Below are positions 8,684 to 17,268 of a DNA stretch of 44,397 bases, piece after piece. The translations under genes were made by a program, and so were the position numbers. The stretch spans positions 1 through 44,397 of the forward strand of contig CAZLBC010000035.1 of NCBI GenBank assembly GCA_964557575.1, written 5' to 3'. This DNA comes from CAZLBC01 sp964557575 (GTDB taxonomy: Bacteria > Planctomycetota > Phycisphaerae > SM23-33). Every line of letters starts with the position of its first letter. The stretch's first letter is position 1. Under the pieces are notes generated by a model. That model was not told the DNA's origin. It saw only the letters and a program-made list of their open reading frames with translations, and made no database searches.

Positions 8684-10492
8684 TCACAGCTTCATCGACA
8701 ACAGGAATTCCGCGTTGGATCCCGTCTCGTGGAGCTTCTCGAGCAGCATGTCCATCGCCTCGATGGGCTGCATGTTGCCCAGTAGCCGCCGCAGGGCGGT
8801 GGTGAGCCGGTATTCCTGGTCGTCGAGGAGCAGTTCCTCTTTGCGGGTTCCCGACGAGGTCAGGTTGATGGCCGGCCATATGCGGCGGTTGGCCAGCGAC
8901 CGGTCGAGGACCAACTCGCTGTTGCCGGTGCCCTTGAACTCCTCGAAGATCACCTGGTCCATCCTGCTGCCGGTGTCCACCAGGGCGGTCCCGATCACCG
9001 TGAGCGATCCGCCGTTCTCGATGCACCGCGCGCTGCTGAAAAAGCGGCGGGGATTATCGAGGGCCGAGGCGTCAATGCCGCCGGTGAGTATTTTCCCCGA
9101 TCGCGGCGCGCAGGCGTTGTATCCCCTGGCGAGGCGGGTAATGCTGTCGAGGAGAATAACGACCTGCTCGCCGTACTCGACCATCCGCTTGGCCCGGCTG
9201 ATCACCGTCTCGGCCACCTGGAGGTGGCGGGTGGCCGGCTCGTCGAAGGTGGAGGCGATGACCTCGGCGTTCGTGTTCCGCTCCATGTCCGTCACCTCTT
9301 CGGGGCGCTCGTCTATCAGGAGTATGATCACCTTGGCCGCGGGGTGGTTGGCGTCTATGGCGTTGGCCATCTTCTTCAGCAGAACCGTCTTGCCGGCACG
9401 CGGAGGCGACACGATGAGCATGCGCTGTCCGAACCCGATCGGGGTGATGAGATTCACGACCCGCATGTCGATCTCGTCCGGCACCGTCTCGAGGAAAATA
9501 CGCTTCTCCGGGAAGGTCGGCACGAGTTGCTCGAACGACGTTTTCTCGGCCAGCTTTTCCGGGGATTCGTTGTTTATGGCCTCGACCTTCAGCATGGCGA
9601 AATACTTTTCGGAATTCCGCGGCGGCCTGATCTGGCCCGCCACGAAATTGCCCGTGCGTATGCCGAACCGCTTGATCTGCGACGGGGAGATGTAGATGTC
9701 CTCGGGGCTGGGCAGGTAATCGTAGTCCGGGCTGCGGAGAAAGCCGAAACCGTCGGGAAGGATCTCCACCACGCCTTCCCCGTACATCATCCCGCTTTTT
9801 TTCACCCGGACCTTGATGATCTCGAATATCAGGTCCCGCCGCTCCATCGAGAGGTAATCTGCCACGCCCTCTTCCCGGGCGATGTCCCGCAGCCCGGTAA
9901 TGTCGACGTGGTGCAGTTCGCTGATATGCAGGCGGCTCCGTTTCACGTCCTCGTACTTCTCGTGCAGCGATTCCGCCTGCTCGCGGGACGTATTTTCCCG
10001 ATCCCGCGGCGCTGGCGACGGCGACGGCGACGGCGATTCCTCCTGGCCGTCATCCTCGTGTGTCTCGACGTCATCCGCGTCGTCGCGCAGCTTTTTGGCC
10101 CAGTAGTAAAAGGTCGATATTGAAATGTCTTCGCGCGTACAGAATTCCTTCACCGAGAGTCCGCTGGACCGCCACGCGCGGTAACGGGCCTTCCAGCGAT
10201 CTTCCTTTTTCCTGCTCTTGGCCCCCGCGCCCTTGTTCCTGAGCGAACTGCCGCCGACCGCGTCCTCCGCATCGTCGTCGGCGGCTTCGAACTTTCGGGC
10301 CCAGTAATAAAACGTGGAGATGGAGAGATCCTCCCGCTCGCAAAAATCCTTTACGGACAACCCGCTCGACTGCCATCGTTCGTAGCACGACAGCCAGGCG
10401 TTTCGTTTTTCCTCTCTGCTGGTCCTCTCCCCGGAGGAAGAGTCATCGGCGCGCGCAACGAGCGCTCCTTCCTTGACGTTATCATCCGACAT
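8684..10492 (-). CDS. rho: Transcription termination factor Rho with duplicated N-terminal HTH
   Basis: 602 residues from the chosen ATG; classic Rho is about 420. The C-terminal 430 residues are canonical: Rho_N helical segment (about 170-225), cold-shock RNA-binding domain with DGFGFLRSPDYDYLPS, then the RecA-like ATPase with Walker A SPPRAGKT (about 362-369), Walker B VVILLDSITR and the secondary RNA-binding region. The first 160 residues are foreign to Rho. Two copies of a motif, at about 31-68 and 99-135, share W..Y..W.SSGLSVK.FC.RED and SISTFYYWA.K, like the HTH of IS66-family accessory proteins. Charged linkers, including an SPSPSPSP run, separate them from Rho_N. Start: AAGGAG lies 12 bases before the ATG at 10492; an in-frame ATG at 10516 has no SD. 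The 300-base leader up to coaE holds no gene. Confidence 0.95.
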   Translation of the reverse strand: MSDDNVKEGALVARADDSSSGERTSREEKRNAWLSCYERWQSSGLSVKDFCEREDLSISTFYYWARKFEAADDDAEDAVGGSSLRNKGAGAKSRKKEDRWKARYRAWRSSGLSVKEFCTREDISISTFYYWAKKLRDDADDVETHEDDGQEESPSPSPSPAPRDRENTSREQAESLHEKYEDVKRSRLHISELHHVDITGLRDIAREEGVADYLSMERRDLIFEIIKVRVKKSGMMYGEGVVEILPDGFGFLRSPDYDYLPSPEDIYISPSQIKRFGIRTGNFVAGQIRPPRNSEKYFAMLKVEAINNESPEKLAEKTSFEQLVPTFPEKRIFLETVPDEIDMRVVNLITPIGFGQRMLIVSPPRAGKTVLLKKMANAIDANHPAAKVIILLIDERPEEVTDMERNTNAEVIASTFDEPATRHLQVAETVISRAKRMVEYGEQVVILLDSITRLARGYNACAPRSGKILTGGIDASALDNPRRFFSSARCIENGGSLTVIGTALVDTGSRMDQVIFEEFKGTGNSELVLDRSLANRRIWPAINLTSSGTRKEELLLDDQEYRLTTALRRLLGNMQPIEAMDMLLEKLHETGSNAEFLLSMKL

Positions 10493-10792
10493 GATCCGGT
10501 TTTTCTCCTTCTGCATGCATCATTCTTACACCATATCTCGTGTGTTGTTATCCGGCTGGCAGGGCTCTCCGTCGCTCCCGATGGCACTGCTGCCTCCCGA
10601 CCGCAACGACATGCCGTCCCACGGCCGGATCTTCCCTCGCCCCGCGTTGCGGAACGATCAATATGCCATTTCCCGCCAGGGAACAACATCTGTTGCAGCG
10701 GGGTTCCTCTGAAAGATGAAATACGCGTTACAGAGGCTCCAGTCCTACGGGAATTGTCAACCTCCGAAGACGGAACTGAACGATATCGATGA

Positions 10793-11413
10793 TCAGCTAT
10801 CGCTCATAATGTTGTGGAAAATGTCACCCACCAGTTCCGACAGGCGTGAACCATCAGAATTGTTAACGGCGACATAAGAACACCGTTCCCGTTTTTTGTC
10901 AAGGGGAATCTGGGACGATTCCCGATCGCCCAGTTGCTCTTCAGACCATCCCCGCTGAGTCCGCACCCGCGCCAGCCGCAGATCGCGCGGGGCATCCACG
11001 AACACGGTGTGCGTGCACAACTCGTCCCAGCCCGCCTCGAACAGGACCGCGGCGTCTATAACGGCCGCCGGGACGCCCGATTCTCGGGCCGCGGCTATCT
11101 TTTCCACGATCCGCTGCCGCATGCCGGGATGCAGTATCCCCTCGAGCGTGCGCCGGGCGGCGGGATCGGCAAAGACCCTGTCGGCGACACGACGGCGGTC
11201 GACGGACCCGTCGTCACGGAACGGTTCGTCGCCCCAGGCCGCCCGAATACGATCGCGGACGGAACGATCCGCCAGCAGTTCGTGGCCGATGCGGTCGGCA
11301 TCTATCACCGCGCAGCCGCGTTCGGCAAACCGGTCGGCTGCCGCGGTCTTGCCCGCGCCGATACCGCCGACCAGCCCGATAACCGGAAAGCGTTTGGTCT
11401 CTGATGCGGCCAT
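10793..11413 (-). CDS. coaE: Dephospho-CoA kinase
   Basis: 206 residues, the usual length. It phosphorylates dephospho-CoA in the last step of coenzyme A synthesis, in the cytosol. The P-loop is GLVGGIGAGKT at residues 13-23. DADRIGHELL and the lid/CoA-binding segment VIDAAVLFEAGWDELCTHTV are the other family hallmarks. It is the most upstream gene of the minus-strand group coaE-rho-gph. The transcript appears leaderless, because a -10 box lies six bases before the ATG. Confidence 0.93.
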   Translation of the reverse strand: MAASETKRFPVIGLVGGIGAGKTAAADRFAERGCAVIDADRIGHELLADRSVRDRIRAAWGDEPFRDDGSVDRRRVADRVFADPAARRTLEGILHPGMRQRIVEKIAAARESGVPAAVIDAAVLFEAGWDELCTHTVFVDAPRDLRLARVRTQRGWSEEQLGDRESSQIPLDKKRERCSYVAVNNSDGSRLSELVGDIFHNIMSDS

Positions 11414-11419
11414 AGTGCA

Positions 11420-11447
11420 ATAATAATCCGTTATCCCGGCGGATCAA
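11420..11447 (-). promoter_or_regulatory. coaE promoter, leaderless type
   Basis: On the minus strand: TTGATC (11447-11442), 16-base spacer, TATTAT (11425-11420), then only TGCACT before the ATG at 11413. A start site about seven bases after the -10 box would coincide with the initiation codon. Confidence 0.5.
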
Positions 11448-11539
11448 TACACCCGCGCCCGGATTCCGGAAACGGGATGCCGGCTGCGCGACGTTTGCAG
11501 CAGTATGTCGCAAGAATTTTCCACCGTGAAACAATCAAG

Positions 11540-11584
11540 AAACAACAGAAACGACAGGAACGACAGGAACGACAGAAACAACAG
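11540..11584. repeat. Five tandem 9-base units (RAACRACAG)
   Basis: Units AAACAACAG, AAACGACAG, GAACGACAG, GAACGACAG and AAACAACAG follow without spacers. Degenerate AAC-rich continuation runs to about 11640. A shorter AAC-rich tract sits at the same place before the second copy of the 430-base element (18175-18213), so the tract seems to belong to the element. It is likely length-variable by slippage. Confidence 0.7.
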
Positions 11585-11640
11585 AACAACAAAAACAACG
11601 TAAACGACGGAAAGAACAAAAACACCAGAAACAACTGACA

Positions 11641-12130
11641 TCCTGCGCCACCCTGCTTCCCAAACCACGTTTCTCTCCATGCACCCGGCAACAAAGCGGC
11701 CGGCCTTACCGGCCGGCACCTGCTCGACTCTCGCGTCTCACTGGCGCGGGCAACCGTTGAAGCCGTAGGATGCATCAACAATTGAACGGCGATGTATACG
11801 CCCGCTTCACCCGCCGTGAAACGTTTCGAGTAGAGCAGTACGCAAGTGCTTCGCGTGTGTCGAGATGGGTGGGAATTCCCTGCGCTCTCGTAAGAACATG
11901 ATGATCAGTATTGATCGCAATGGTCACATTCGCCGGGGGGGGGTGAAAAACCGACCGCTTCGGCGCTCGCGGAGCAAATTGAAACCGCTTGCGCAGCCGG
12001 TTTTTTGCGTGAAGCAGTATTCGTATCTTGAAACGATACACATGCGGGATAGAAATATATGCTGACATTCAGTGCCCCGTCAGCAAATGACCGGTTATGC
12101 AAGTGGTGGCCGACCGGTAGGCCGGCGGCC
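11641..12130 (+). repeat. Interspersed non-coding element with terminal inverted repeats, copy 1
   Basis: The core runs from 11696 to 12130 (435 bases). The left end, 11696-11717, is GCGGCCGGCCTTACCGGCCG plus GC. The right end, 12108-12130, begins GGCCGACCGGTAGGCCGGCG and is close to the reverse complement of the left end. Each end is also a hairpin in itself. A further 55 conserved bases (11641-11695) precede the core. The whole stretch aligns along its length to 18216-18701, with long identical blocks such as CGCCGTGAAACG and AAGTGCTTCGCGTGTGTCGA. No transposase or convincing protein is encoded, so a MITE or REPIN-like element, or a structured RNA, fits best. The following 12131-12307 is AT-rich with no gene. 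Confidence 0.75.
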
Positions 12131-12307
12131 TGCAAACCGGCGCGTTGTGACGAGCCGCCATGTTCGATATGCAGAGCGACGGACAGGGAACCACCGTTGT
12201 TTATATTTTGTATTGTTGTTTTTATGCCGACCCGGCGTCAACAATCCTGAACGGTTAAGATTTGTTGAACAATTGATTACATTTCAGAAATCGCCGCCGG
12301 GATCCGG

Positions 12308-13477
12308 TCACCGGGCTTCCGACACCCGCCGCAGCGCAGCCACCAGCCGCTCGATCTCTTCGGGCCGGTGCCCGGCACACAGGCTGATCCGCAGGCGGCT
12401 GGTGCCCCGCGGAACCGTCGGCGGCCTGATCGCCGGCAGGAGGAACCCCTCCTCCAGGAGCCGCCGGCTGACCGCGGTCGCCCGTTCGGCGTCGCCGATG
12501 ACGACCGGGATTATCTGGCCGGCGGCATCAAGCGTGTCGAACCCCGCCGCCGCGAGCCGCTCCCGCAGGTCGCGGGCCGCGCGCAGCAGGCCGCGGCGGT
12601 CTTCCGGGCGGCGGTCGATCAATGCCAGGGCCGTTTCGGCCGCCGCGCACACGGCGGGCGGCGGCGCGGTGGTGTAGATATACGACCGGGCCGTGTTGCG
12701 CAGGTATTCACACAGCACCCGTGGGGCCGCGATAAAACCGCCCAGGCAGCCGACGGCCTTCGACAGGGTGCCGACGGTGCAATCAACGTCTTCCTCGACC
12801 CCGCAGTGCTCCGCGACCCCCCTGCCCCGCGGACCGAAGACACCCGTGCCGTGGGCCTCGTCGATCACGAGCGCGGCGTCGTACCGCCGCTTGATTGCGA
12901 CCAGTTTTTCCAGGGGTGCGAGGTCTCCGTCCATTGAAAAAATCGAATCCGTCACGATGAAACAACGGTCGTAATCCGGACGGCGGCGAGCGAGGATCTT
13001 CTCGAGGGCTTCCGTATCGCGGTGGGGATAGGTCTTCATCCGAGCCCCGAACGCGCGGGCGGCGTCGAGGATACTGGCGTGATCGAGCTTATCGCAGAGC
13101 ACCAGGTCGCCCCGCCCGGCGAGCGAGCAGATCGCGGCGCGATTGGCCATCCACCCGGTGGACGTTACCACGGCGTCTTCGGCGCCCTTGAACGCCGCGA
13201 TCGCGCGCTCCAGGCGCCGATGGGGTACCATAGTACCGCTGACGAGCCGGGACGCGCCGCTGCCGACCCCCCACGTGCCGACGGCGTCGGTCGCGGCCTG
13301 CACGACCGCGGGATCGGCGGCCAGGCCGAGGTAGTCGTTGCTGCAGAGGCATACCACCTCGCGGCCGTCCACGATAACCCGCGGTCCGGCCGCGGAGGAC
13401 AGCTCGACCGGGCGGCGGCGGAGGCCCGCATGTTCGAGCCGATCGAGTTCAGACCGCAGTTGTTCGAGCATATTCAT
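12308..13477 (-). CDS. bioF: 8-amino-7-oxononanoate synthase (biotin synthesis)
   Basis: 389 residues, the typical length. It is a PLP-dependent alpha-oxoamine synthase that condenses pimeloyl thioester with L-alanine. Motifs are CSNDYLGLA (46-53), GVGSGASRLVSGT (70-82), DEAHGTGVFGPRGRG (206-220) and the PLP lysine in GTLSKAVGCLGG (Lys240). Glycine C-acetyltransferase (Kbl) is the close relative; NDYLGLA and the C-terminal GFLLPAIRPPTVPRGTSRLR favour BioF. No other bio gene is in the window. It is divergent from guaB with 98 bases between. A TACAAT box lies six bases before the ATG with no good -35 partner. Confidence 0.85.
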   Translation of the reverse strand: MNMLEQLRSELDRLEHAGLRRRPVELSSAAGPRVIVDGREVVCLCSNDYLGLAADPAVVQAATDAVGTWGVGSGASRLVSGTMVPHRRLERAIAAFKGAEDAVVTSTGWMANRAAICSLAGRGDLVLCDKLDHASILDAARAFGARMKTYPHRDTEALEKILARRRPDYDRCFIVTDSIFSMDGDLAPLEKLVAIKRRYDAALVIDEAHGTGVFGPRGRGVAEHCGVEEDVDCTVGTLSKAVGCLGGFIAAPRVLCEYLRNTARSYIYTTAPPPAVCAAAETALALIDRRPEDRRGLLRAARDLRERLAAAGFDTLDAAGQIIPVVIGDAERATAVSRRLLEEGFLLPAIRPPTVPRGTSRLRISLCAGHRPEEIERLVAALRRVSEAR

Positions 13478-13575
13478 ATTTTTATTGTATTTTCACCAAA
13501 GCTTGGCTTGCTTCAATCCCTCCGGGAGAATAAAAAGTAGTTTCTTACCCGAAACCCCGAAACCCAGGTGTCCCA

Positions 13576-15057
13576 ATGCAGAACAAAATACAATACGAGG
13601 CGATAACTTTCGACGACATCCTCCTCCTCCCCAACTACTCCGACGTGGATCACGACGACCTCGACATGTCGACGAATTTCACGAAGAATATCCGGATGAA
13701 CATTCCCCTGGTGTCCTCGCCGATGGACACGGTCACCGAGTCGAAACTGGCCGTTGCCCTTGCCCAGGTAGGGGGCATCGGGTGCATCCACCGGAATCTC
13801 GATATCAAGACGCAGGCCCTGGAAGTCGAAGAGGTGAAGCGCAGCGAAAACGGCATCATCACCGACCCGGTGACGCTCCCCCCGACCGAGTCGACCGACA
13901 CGGTCCGTGCCACGATGCGGGAAAAGAGGGTCTCAGGCATACCCATCGTCGAGGAAGACGGCACCGTGGTCGGCATCGTCACCAGCAGGGACATGCAGTT
14001 TCTGCCCGAAGAGAGCCGTCAGATTTCCCACATCATGACCGCCGACAACCTGGTCACCGCGCCGCCGGAAACCTCGCTGGAGGACGCGAAAGAAATACTG
14101 AACCGGGCGCGTGTTGAAAAACTGATCCTCGTTCGGGACGGGAAGCTCAAGGGCCTCATCACGATGGCCGACATCGAGAAAACCAAGCGATTTCCCAACG
14201 GGTGCCACGACGACCGCGGCCGGCTGCGGGTGGCCGCCGCCGTCGGTGTCATGGACCTGGAGCGCGTCGAGCGCCTGGTCGCCAACGACGTCGACGCCAT
14301 ATGCGTGGACACCTCCCACGGGCACAAGGGCATCGTCGTCAAAACGATCCGGGAAATCAAAAAGAACTTCGCGATCGACGTCATCGCCGGAAACATCGCG
14401 ACCGCCGCGGGCGCAAAGGACCTCGCGGAAGCGGGGGCGGACGCCCTGCGGGTCGGTATCGGCCCCGGATCGATATGCACCACCCGCGTGGTGACCGGCA
14501 TCGGCGTCCCGCAGGTATCCGCGATCCACGAAACCGCGTCGGTCGCGAATACCTACGGCATACCGGTCATCGCCGACGGCGGCATCAGGCACAGCGGCGA
14601 CATAACGAAGGCCCTGGCCGCGGGTGCGTCCTGCGTGATGATGGGCAGTCTCTTCGCCGGGATGGACGAGTCGCCCGGAGAAATCGTGATCTACCGCGGG
14701 CGGCGGTTCAAGACCTATCGCGGCATGGGGTCGATGGACGCCATGCTCGCCGGTTCGGCCGACCGGTACAACCAGAGAATCGATCCCGCCCGGGGGGCCG
14801 CGGCACTGGTCCCCGAGGGAGTCGTCGGCAGAATACCGTACCGCGGCCCGCTCGGCGACTACGTCACCCAGTTACTCGGCGGCCTGCGCAGCGGGATGGA
14901 CCACTGCGGCGCCGGGAACATCGCGGCGTTGCGGGAAAAAAGCCGGTTTATCCGCGTCAGCGCCGCGACACTCGCGGAGAGCCACCCCCACGATATCACC
15001 ATCACCCAGGAATCGCCGAATTACTCGCTCGAATTCCGGGCATCGCCCGAGTTATAG
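13576..15057 (+). CDS. guaB: Inosine-5'-monophosphate dehydrogenase
   Basis: 493 residues, the full family length. It oxidises IMP to XMP with NAD+, the rate-limiting step of GMP synthesis. The TIM barrel starts with ITFDDILLLPNYSDV and PLVSSPMDTVTES. A CBS pair is inserted at about residues 90-205 (DPVTLPPTESTDTV, SGIPIVEEDGTVVGIVTSRD). The active-site loop GPGSICTTRVVTG carries Cys301, and GGIRHSGDITKALAAGA binds the phosphate. The flap region has YRGMGSMDAM. An AGGTG SD lies six bases before the ATG. Its 3' end overlaps recO by 37 bases tail to tail. Confidence 0.96.
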   Translation: MQNKIQYEAITFDDILLLPNYSDVDHDDLDMSTNFTKNIRMNIPLVSSPMDTVTESKLAVALAQVGGIGCIHRNLDIKTQALEVEEVKRSENGIITDPVTLPPTESTDTVRATMREKRVSGIPIVEEDGTVVGIVTSRDMQFLPEESRQISHIMTADNLVTAPPETSLEDAKEILNRARVEKLILVRDGKLKGLITMADIEKTKRFPNGCHDDRGRLRVAAAVGVMDLERVERLVANDVDAICVDTSHGHKGIVVKTIREIKKNFAIDVIAGNIATAAGAKDLAEAGADALRVGIGPGSICTTRVVTGIGVPQVSAIHETASVANTYGIPVIADGGIRHSGDITKALAAGASCVMMGSLFAGMDESPGEIVIYRGRRFKTYRGMGSMDAMLAGSADRYNQRIDPARGAAALVPEGVVGRIPYRGPLGDYVTQLLGGLRSGMDHCGAGNIAALREKSRFIRVSAATLAESHPHDITITQESPNYSLEFRASPEL

Positions 15058-15818
15058 CCCCGGGTATCGTCGAGGTACCGCGACATCCGCAGCGGCCGGG
15101 ACAGGATCCCGGCGACGATGTTGTCCAGGAATCGCACCGCCGCGCGGGCGGTTTTTGCGTCCATGCCGGGGTTCCGGCCCGATTCCGCCGCTCTGATTGT
15201 CTCCAGGCCGACAAGCGCGGCACGATCCACGCGCATCTTCTCTCCCGTACCCGCGCCGCACGCAGCGCACAGCAGCCCGCCCTCACGTTGCGAATAGTAC
15301 ACGCCCCCCGGGGATTCGGTGCCTGCCGCGCAGAGATCCTTCAGGCACCCGGTGCATTTCTCGATCTCCCCCAGCAGTCCCACCCTGACCAGGACCTGTT
15401 TCTGGAAGTACGCCAGCACCGACAACAGCGGCGCATCGTCGTCGCCCAGGCGGGAGAGCGCATTCGACAGGAGCGTGAAAACGCGGGGATGGGGATCGCC
15501 CTCGGGAACCAGTTTGCCGGCGAGTTCCAGGGCGTAGAGCGCCGTGTTCAGCCGGGCGGTGTCCGCGCGGAGGGCGGTGTGCGAAACGGTCTCGGAAAAT
15601 TCCAGGAGATTGCCGAGGGTGTCCGGATTCTTGCGGGTGTATACCGCGATGCCCTCTGAAAAGAGATCGACGGCGCCGCCGGACTTGCTCTTTTTGCGCT
15701 TCGTTCCCTTTGCCATCAGGCGGACAACCCCGTCGCCCGGCGTGAGAAAATGAACGATCTGCGACGTCTCGCTGTAATCCCTCACCGCCAGGCACACGGC
15801 CGGTTCGCTGCGACTCAT
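15021..15818 (-). CDS. recO: DNA repair protein RecO
   Basis: 265 residues, slightly above the usual 240-250. RecO loads RecA at gaps together with RecF/RecR. The N-terminal OB fold has AVCLAVRDYSETSQIVHFLT and VVRLMAKGTKRKKS. The central helical part has ALELAGKLVPEGDPHPRVF, and a C4 zinc site is built from CTGC (about 160) and CAAC (about 190). The C-terminus ends with LRMSRYLDD. It begins one base after the stop of the upstream CorC-type gene, so the two are probably co-transcribed. The tail overlaps guaB on the opposite strand. Confidence 0.9.
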   Translation of the reverse strand: MSRSEPAVCLAVRDYSETSQIVHFLTPGDGVVRLMAKGTKRKKSKSGGAVDLFSEGIAVYTRKNPDTLGNLLEFSETVSHTALRADTARLNTALYALELAGKLVPEGDPHPRVFTLLSNALSRLGDDDAPLLSVLAYFQKQVLVRVGLLGEIEKCTGCLKDLCAAGTESPGGVYYSQREGGLLCAACGAGTGEKMRVDRAALVGLETIRAAESGRNPGMDAKTARAAVRFLDNIVAGILSRPLRMSRYLDDTRGYNSGDARNSSE

Positions 15819-17078
15819 CTACGGCAACTCCCCCTCTCCGCGTCGGGTGATACGCAGCGACTGGATTCTCCGGTCATCCGCCTGCAGCACGGTGAACTCA
15901 ACCCCGCAACTCGTGAACTTCTCATCGACGCCCGGAATATAGCCGAACTGGGCGATCGCGTACCCGGCAACCGTGTCGTAGTCTTCCTCCAGCGGCAACG
16001 CGATATCCAGGAGATCGTTTATCTCGTCGATGCGCATACGGCCGTCCACGTCGACCGTCGACTCGTTTATCCGCCGGACGCGGGGCACCTCGGCCTTGTC
16101 GTACTCGTCGGCGATCTCGCCCACGATCTCTTCCAGGACGTCCTCTATCGTGACCAGTCCCGCCGTACCCCCGTACTCGTCCAGCACGATCGCCAGGTGA
16201 ACCTTCCGGAGCTTGAACTCCCTGAGCAGGCTCTCGATCGACTTCGTCTCCGGCACGAAGAAGGGTTCCCGCAGCATCGCGCCGATACCGGCGGCATCGT
16301 CGTCCGGCGGCAGGCCCAGCAGATCCTTGGCATAGACGACGCCGACGATGTTATCCATGTTCTCCCGGTAGACGGGAACCCGCGAGTGTCCGGCGGAACG
16401 GATTTCCCGCACCGCCCGGGAAAAATCGGATTCCGCCTCGAGCGCGAATATATCCGTGCGGGGCGTCATGATTTCGGCGGTATCCACCCGGCTGAGCTCC
16501 ATGATCGACTCGATCATCTTGACCTCGCTGGCATTGACGGCCCCCTCGGCCCGGCCCTCCTCCACGGCCTGGAATATCTCGTCCATCGCCTCGGCGTTCT
16601 CGTCCTGCGATTCCTGCCAGCCGCTGAGCCGCCGGGCGAGCGTGTCGAACACCATCATGACCCGCGTCAGTGGATAGCAGGCGTACCGGGATCCCACGAT
16701 CAGGGGAAACGTCACCGAGAGCAGTTTTTTGCCGGCGTAGGCAACCCAGGCGAAGGGGACGGCCACGCCGAAGACGGCGATGATTCCCGCCGACACGCCC
16801 AGGGCCTTCAGCATGCCCGTCCAGGCGAGCCCGTCACCGCAAAAGTAATAGACCATGGCGATGACGAGAAACAGGTTGCTCATGGCCCGCAACAAAAACA
16901 CCGTGAGGCATATTTCCTTGTAGTGGGCGTCGATCCACGCGAGGCGGCGGGTGCCGCGCCATCCCTCGAACACCCCGACCAGCCGGGCCTTGTTCAAGGA
17001 GCGCAGGATAAAACCGTGCAAAGCGAAAAAACAGGAAGAAACGGCGGAGACGACCACCACGAGTATGGCAAGCTCCAT
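15819..17078 (-). CDS. CNNM/CorC-type membrane protein (DUF21-CBS-CorC_HlyC)
   Basis: 419 residues. The N-terminal DUF21 module has about four membrane segments (MELAILVVVVSAVSSCFFAL..., ICLTVFLLRAMSNLFLVIAM, GIIAVFGVAVPFAWVAYAG). A cytosolic CBS pair follows, starting near VDTAEIMTPRTDIFALE and with HLAIVLDEYGGTAGLVTIED. A C-terminal CorC_HlyC domain has EDYDTVAGYAIAQFGYIPG. The family is linked to Mg2+/Co2+ efflux and often annotated hemolysin. The start at 17078 is chosen because GGAG lies ten bases upstream; the open frame reaches further up without an SD. It is followed directly by recO. Confidence 0.88.
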   Translation of the reverse strand: MELAILVVVVSAVSSCFFALHGFILRSLNKARLVGVFEGWRGTRRLAWIDAHYKEICLTVFLLRAMSNLFLVIAMVYYFCGDGLAWTGMLKALGVSAGIIAVFGVAVPFAWVAYAGKKLLSVTFPLIVGSRYACYPLTRVMMVFDTLARRLSGWQESQDENAEAMDEIFQAVEEGRAEGAVNASEVKMIESIMELSRVDTAEIMTPRTDIFALEAESDFSRAVREIRSAGHSRVPVYRENMDNIVGVVYAKDLLGLPPDDDAAGIGAMLREPFFVPETKSIESLLREFKLRKVHLAIVLDEYGGTAGLVTIEDVLEEIVGEIADEYDKAEVPRVRRINESTVDVDGRMRIDEINDLLDIALPLEEDYDTVAGYAIAQFGYIPGVDEKFTSCGVEFTVLQADDRRIQSLRITRRGEGELP

Positions 17079-17200
17079 ACTGCATGCACTCCAACAATCG
17101 CGCCCCACTGTCACGGCGGGCCGGGCGGATCGATCCATCGGCGGGGGAACGCATGCGCAGGATCGGTCCGCGAACCCGGGGGTTTAACGCAACCGCCGGG

Positions 17201-17228
17201 TTACTATCCCTGCCGCTGTGATTATAAT
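17201..17228 (+). promoter_or_regulatory. Promoter upstream of the 17269 membrane protein
   Basis: TTACTA at 17201, a 16-base spacer and a perfect TATAAT at 17223. A start near 17235 excludes an in-frame ATG at 17218 and supports the ATG at 17269. Confidence 0.5.
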
Positions 17229-17268
17229 AGGCACTCCGCGAATTTATGCAAGCAGTGAACGCTATTCA

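Noticed and set aside
11540..11640. CRISPR array
   Set aside because: The units are 9 bases without spacers; no cas genes are present.
11444..11781. Minus-strand hydrophobic frames rich in LLFLSFLSFLSF-type repeats
   Set aside because: They arise from translating the AAC-rich tandem tract; the copy near 18160 gives a different tail.
13490..13516. -35 box for bioF
   Set aside because: No hexamer close to TTGACA lies 16-18 bases before the TACAAT box.
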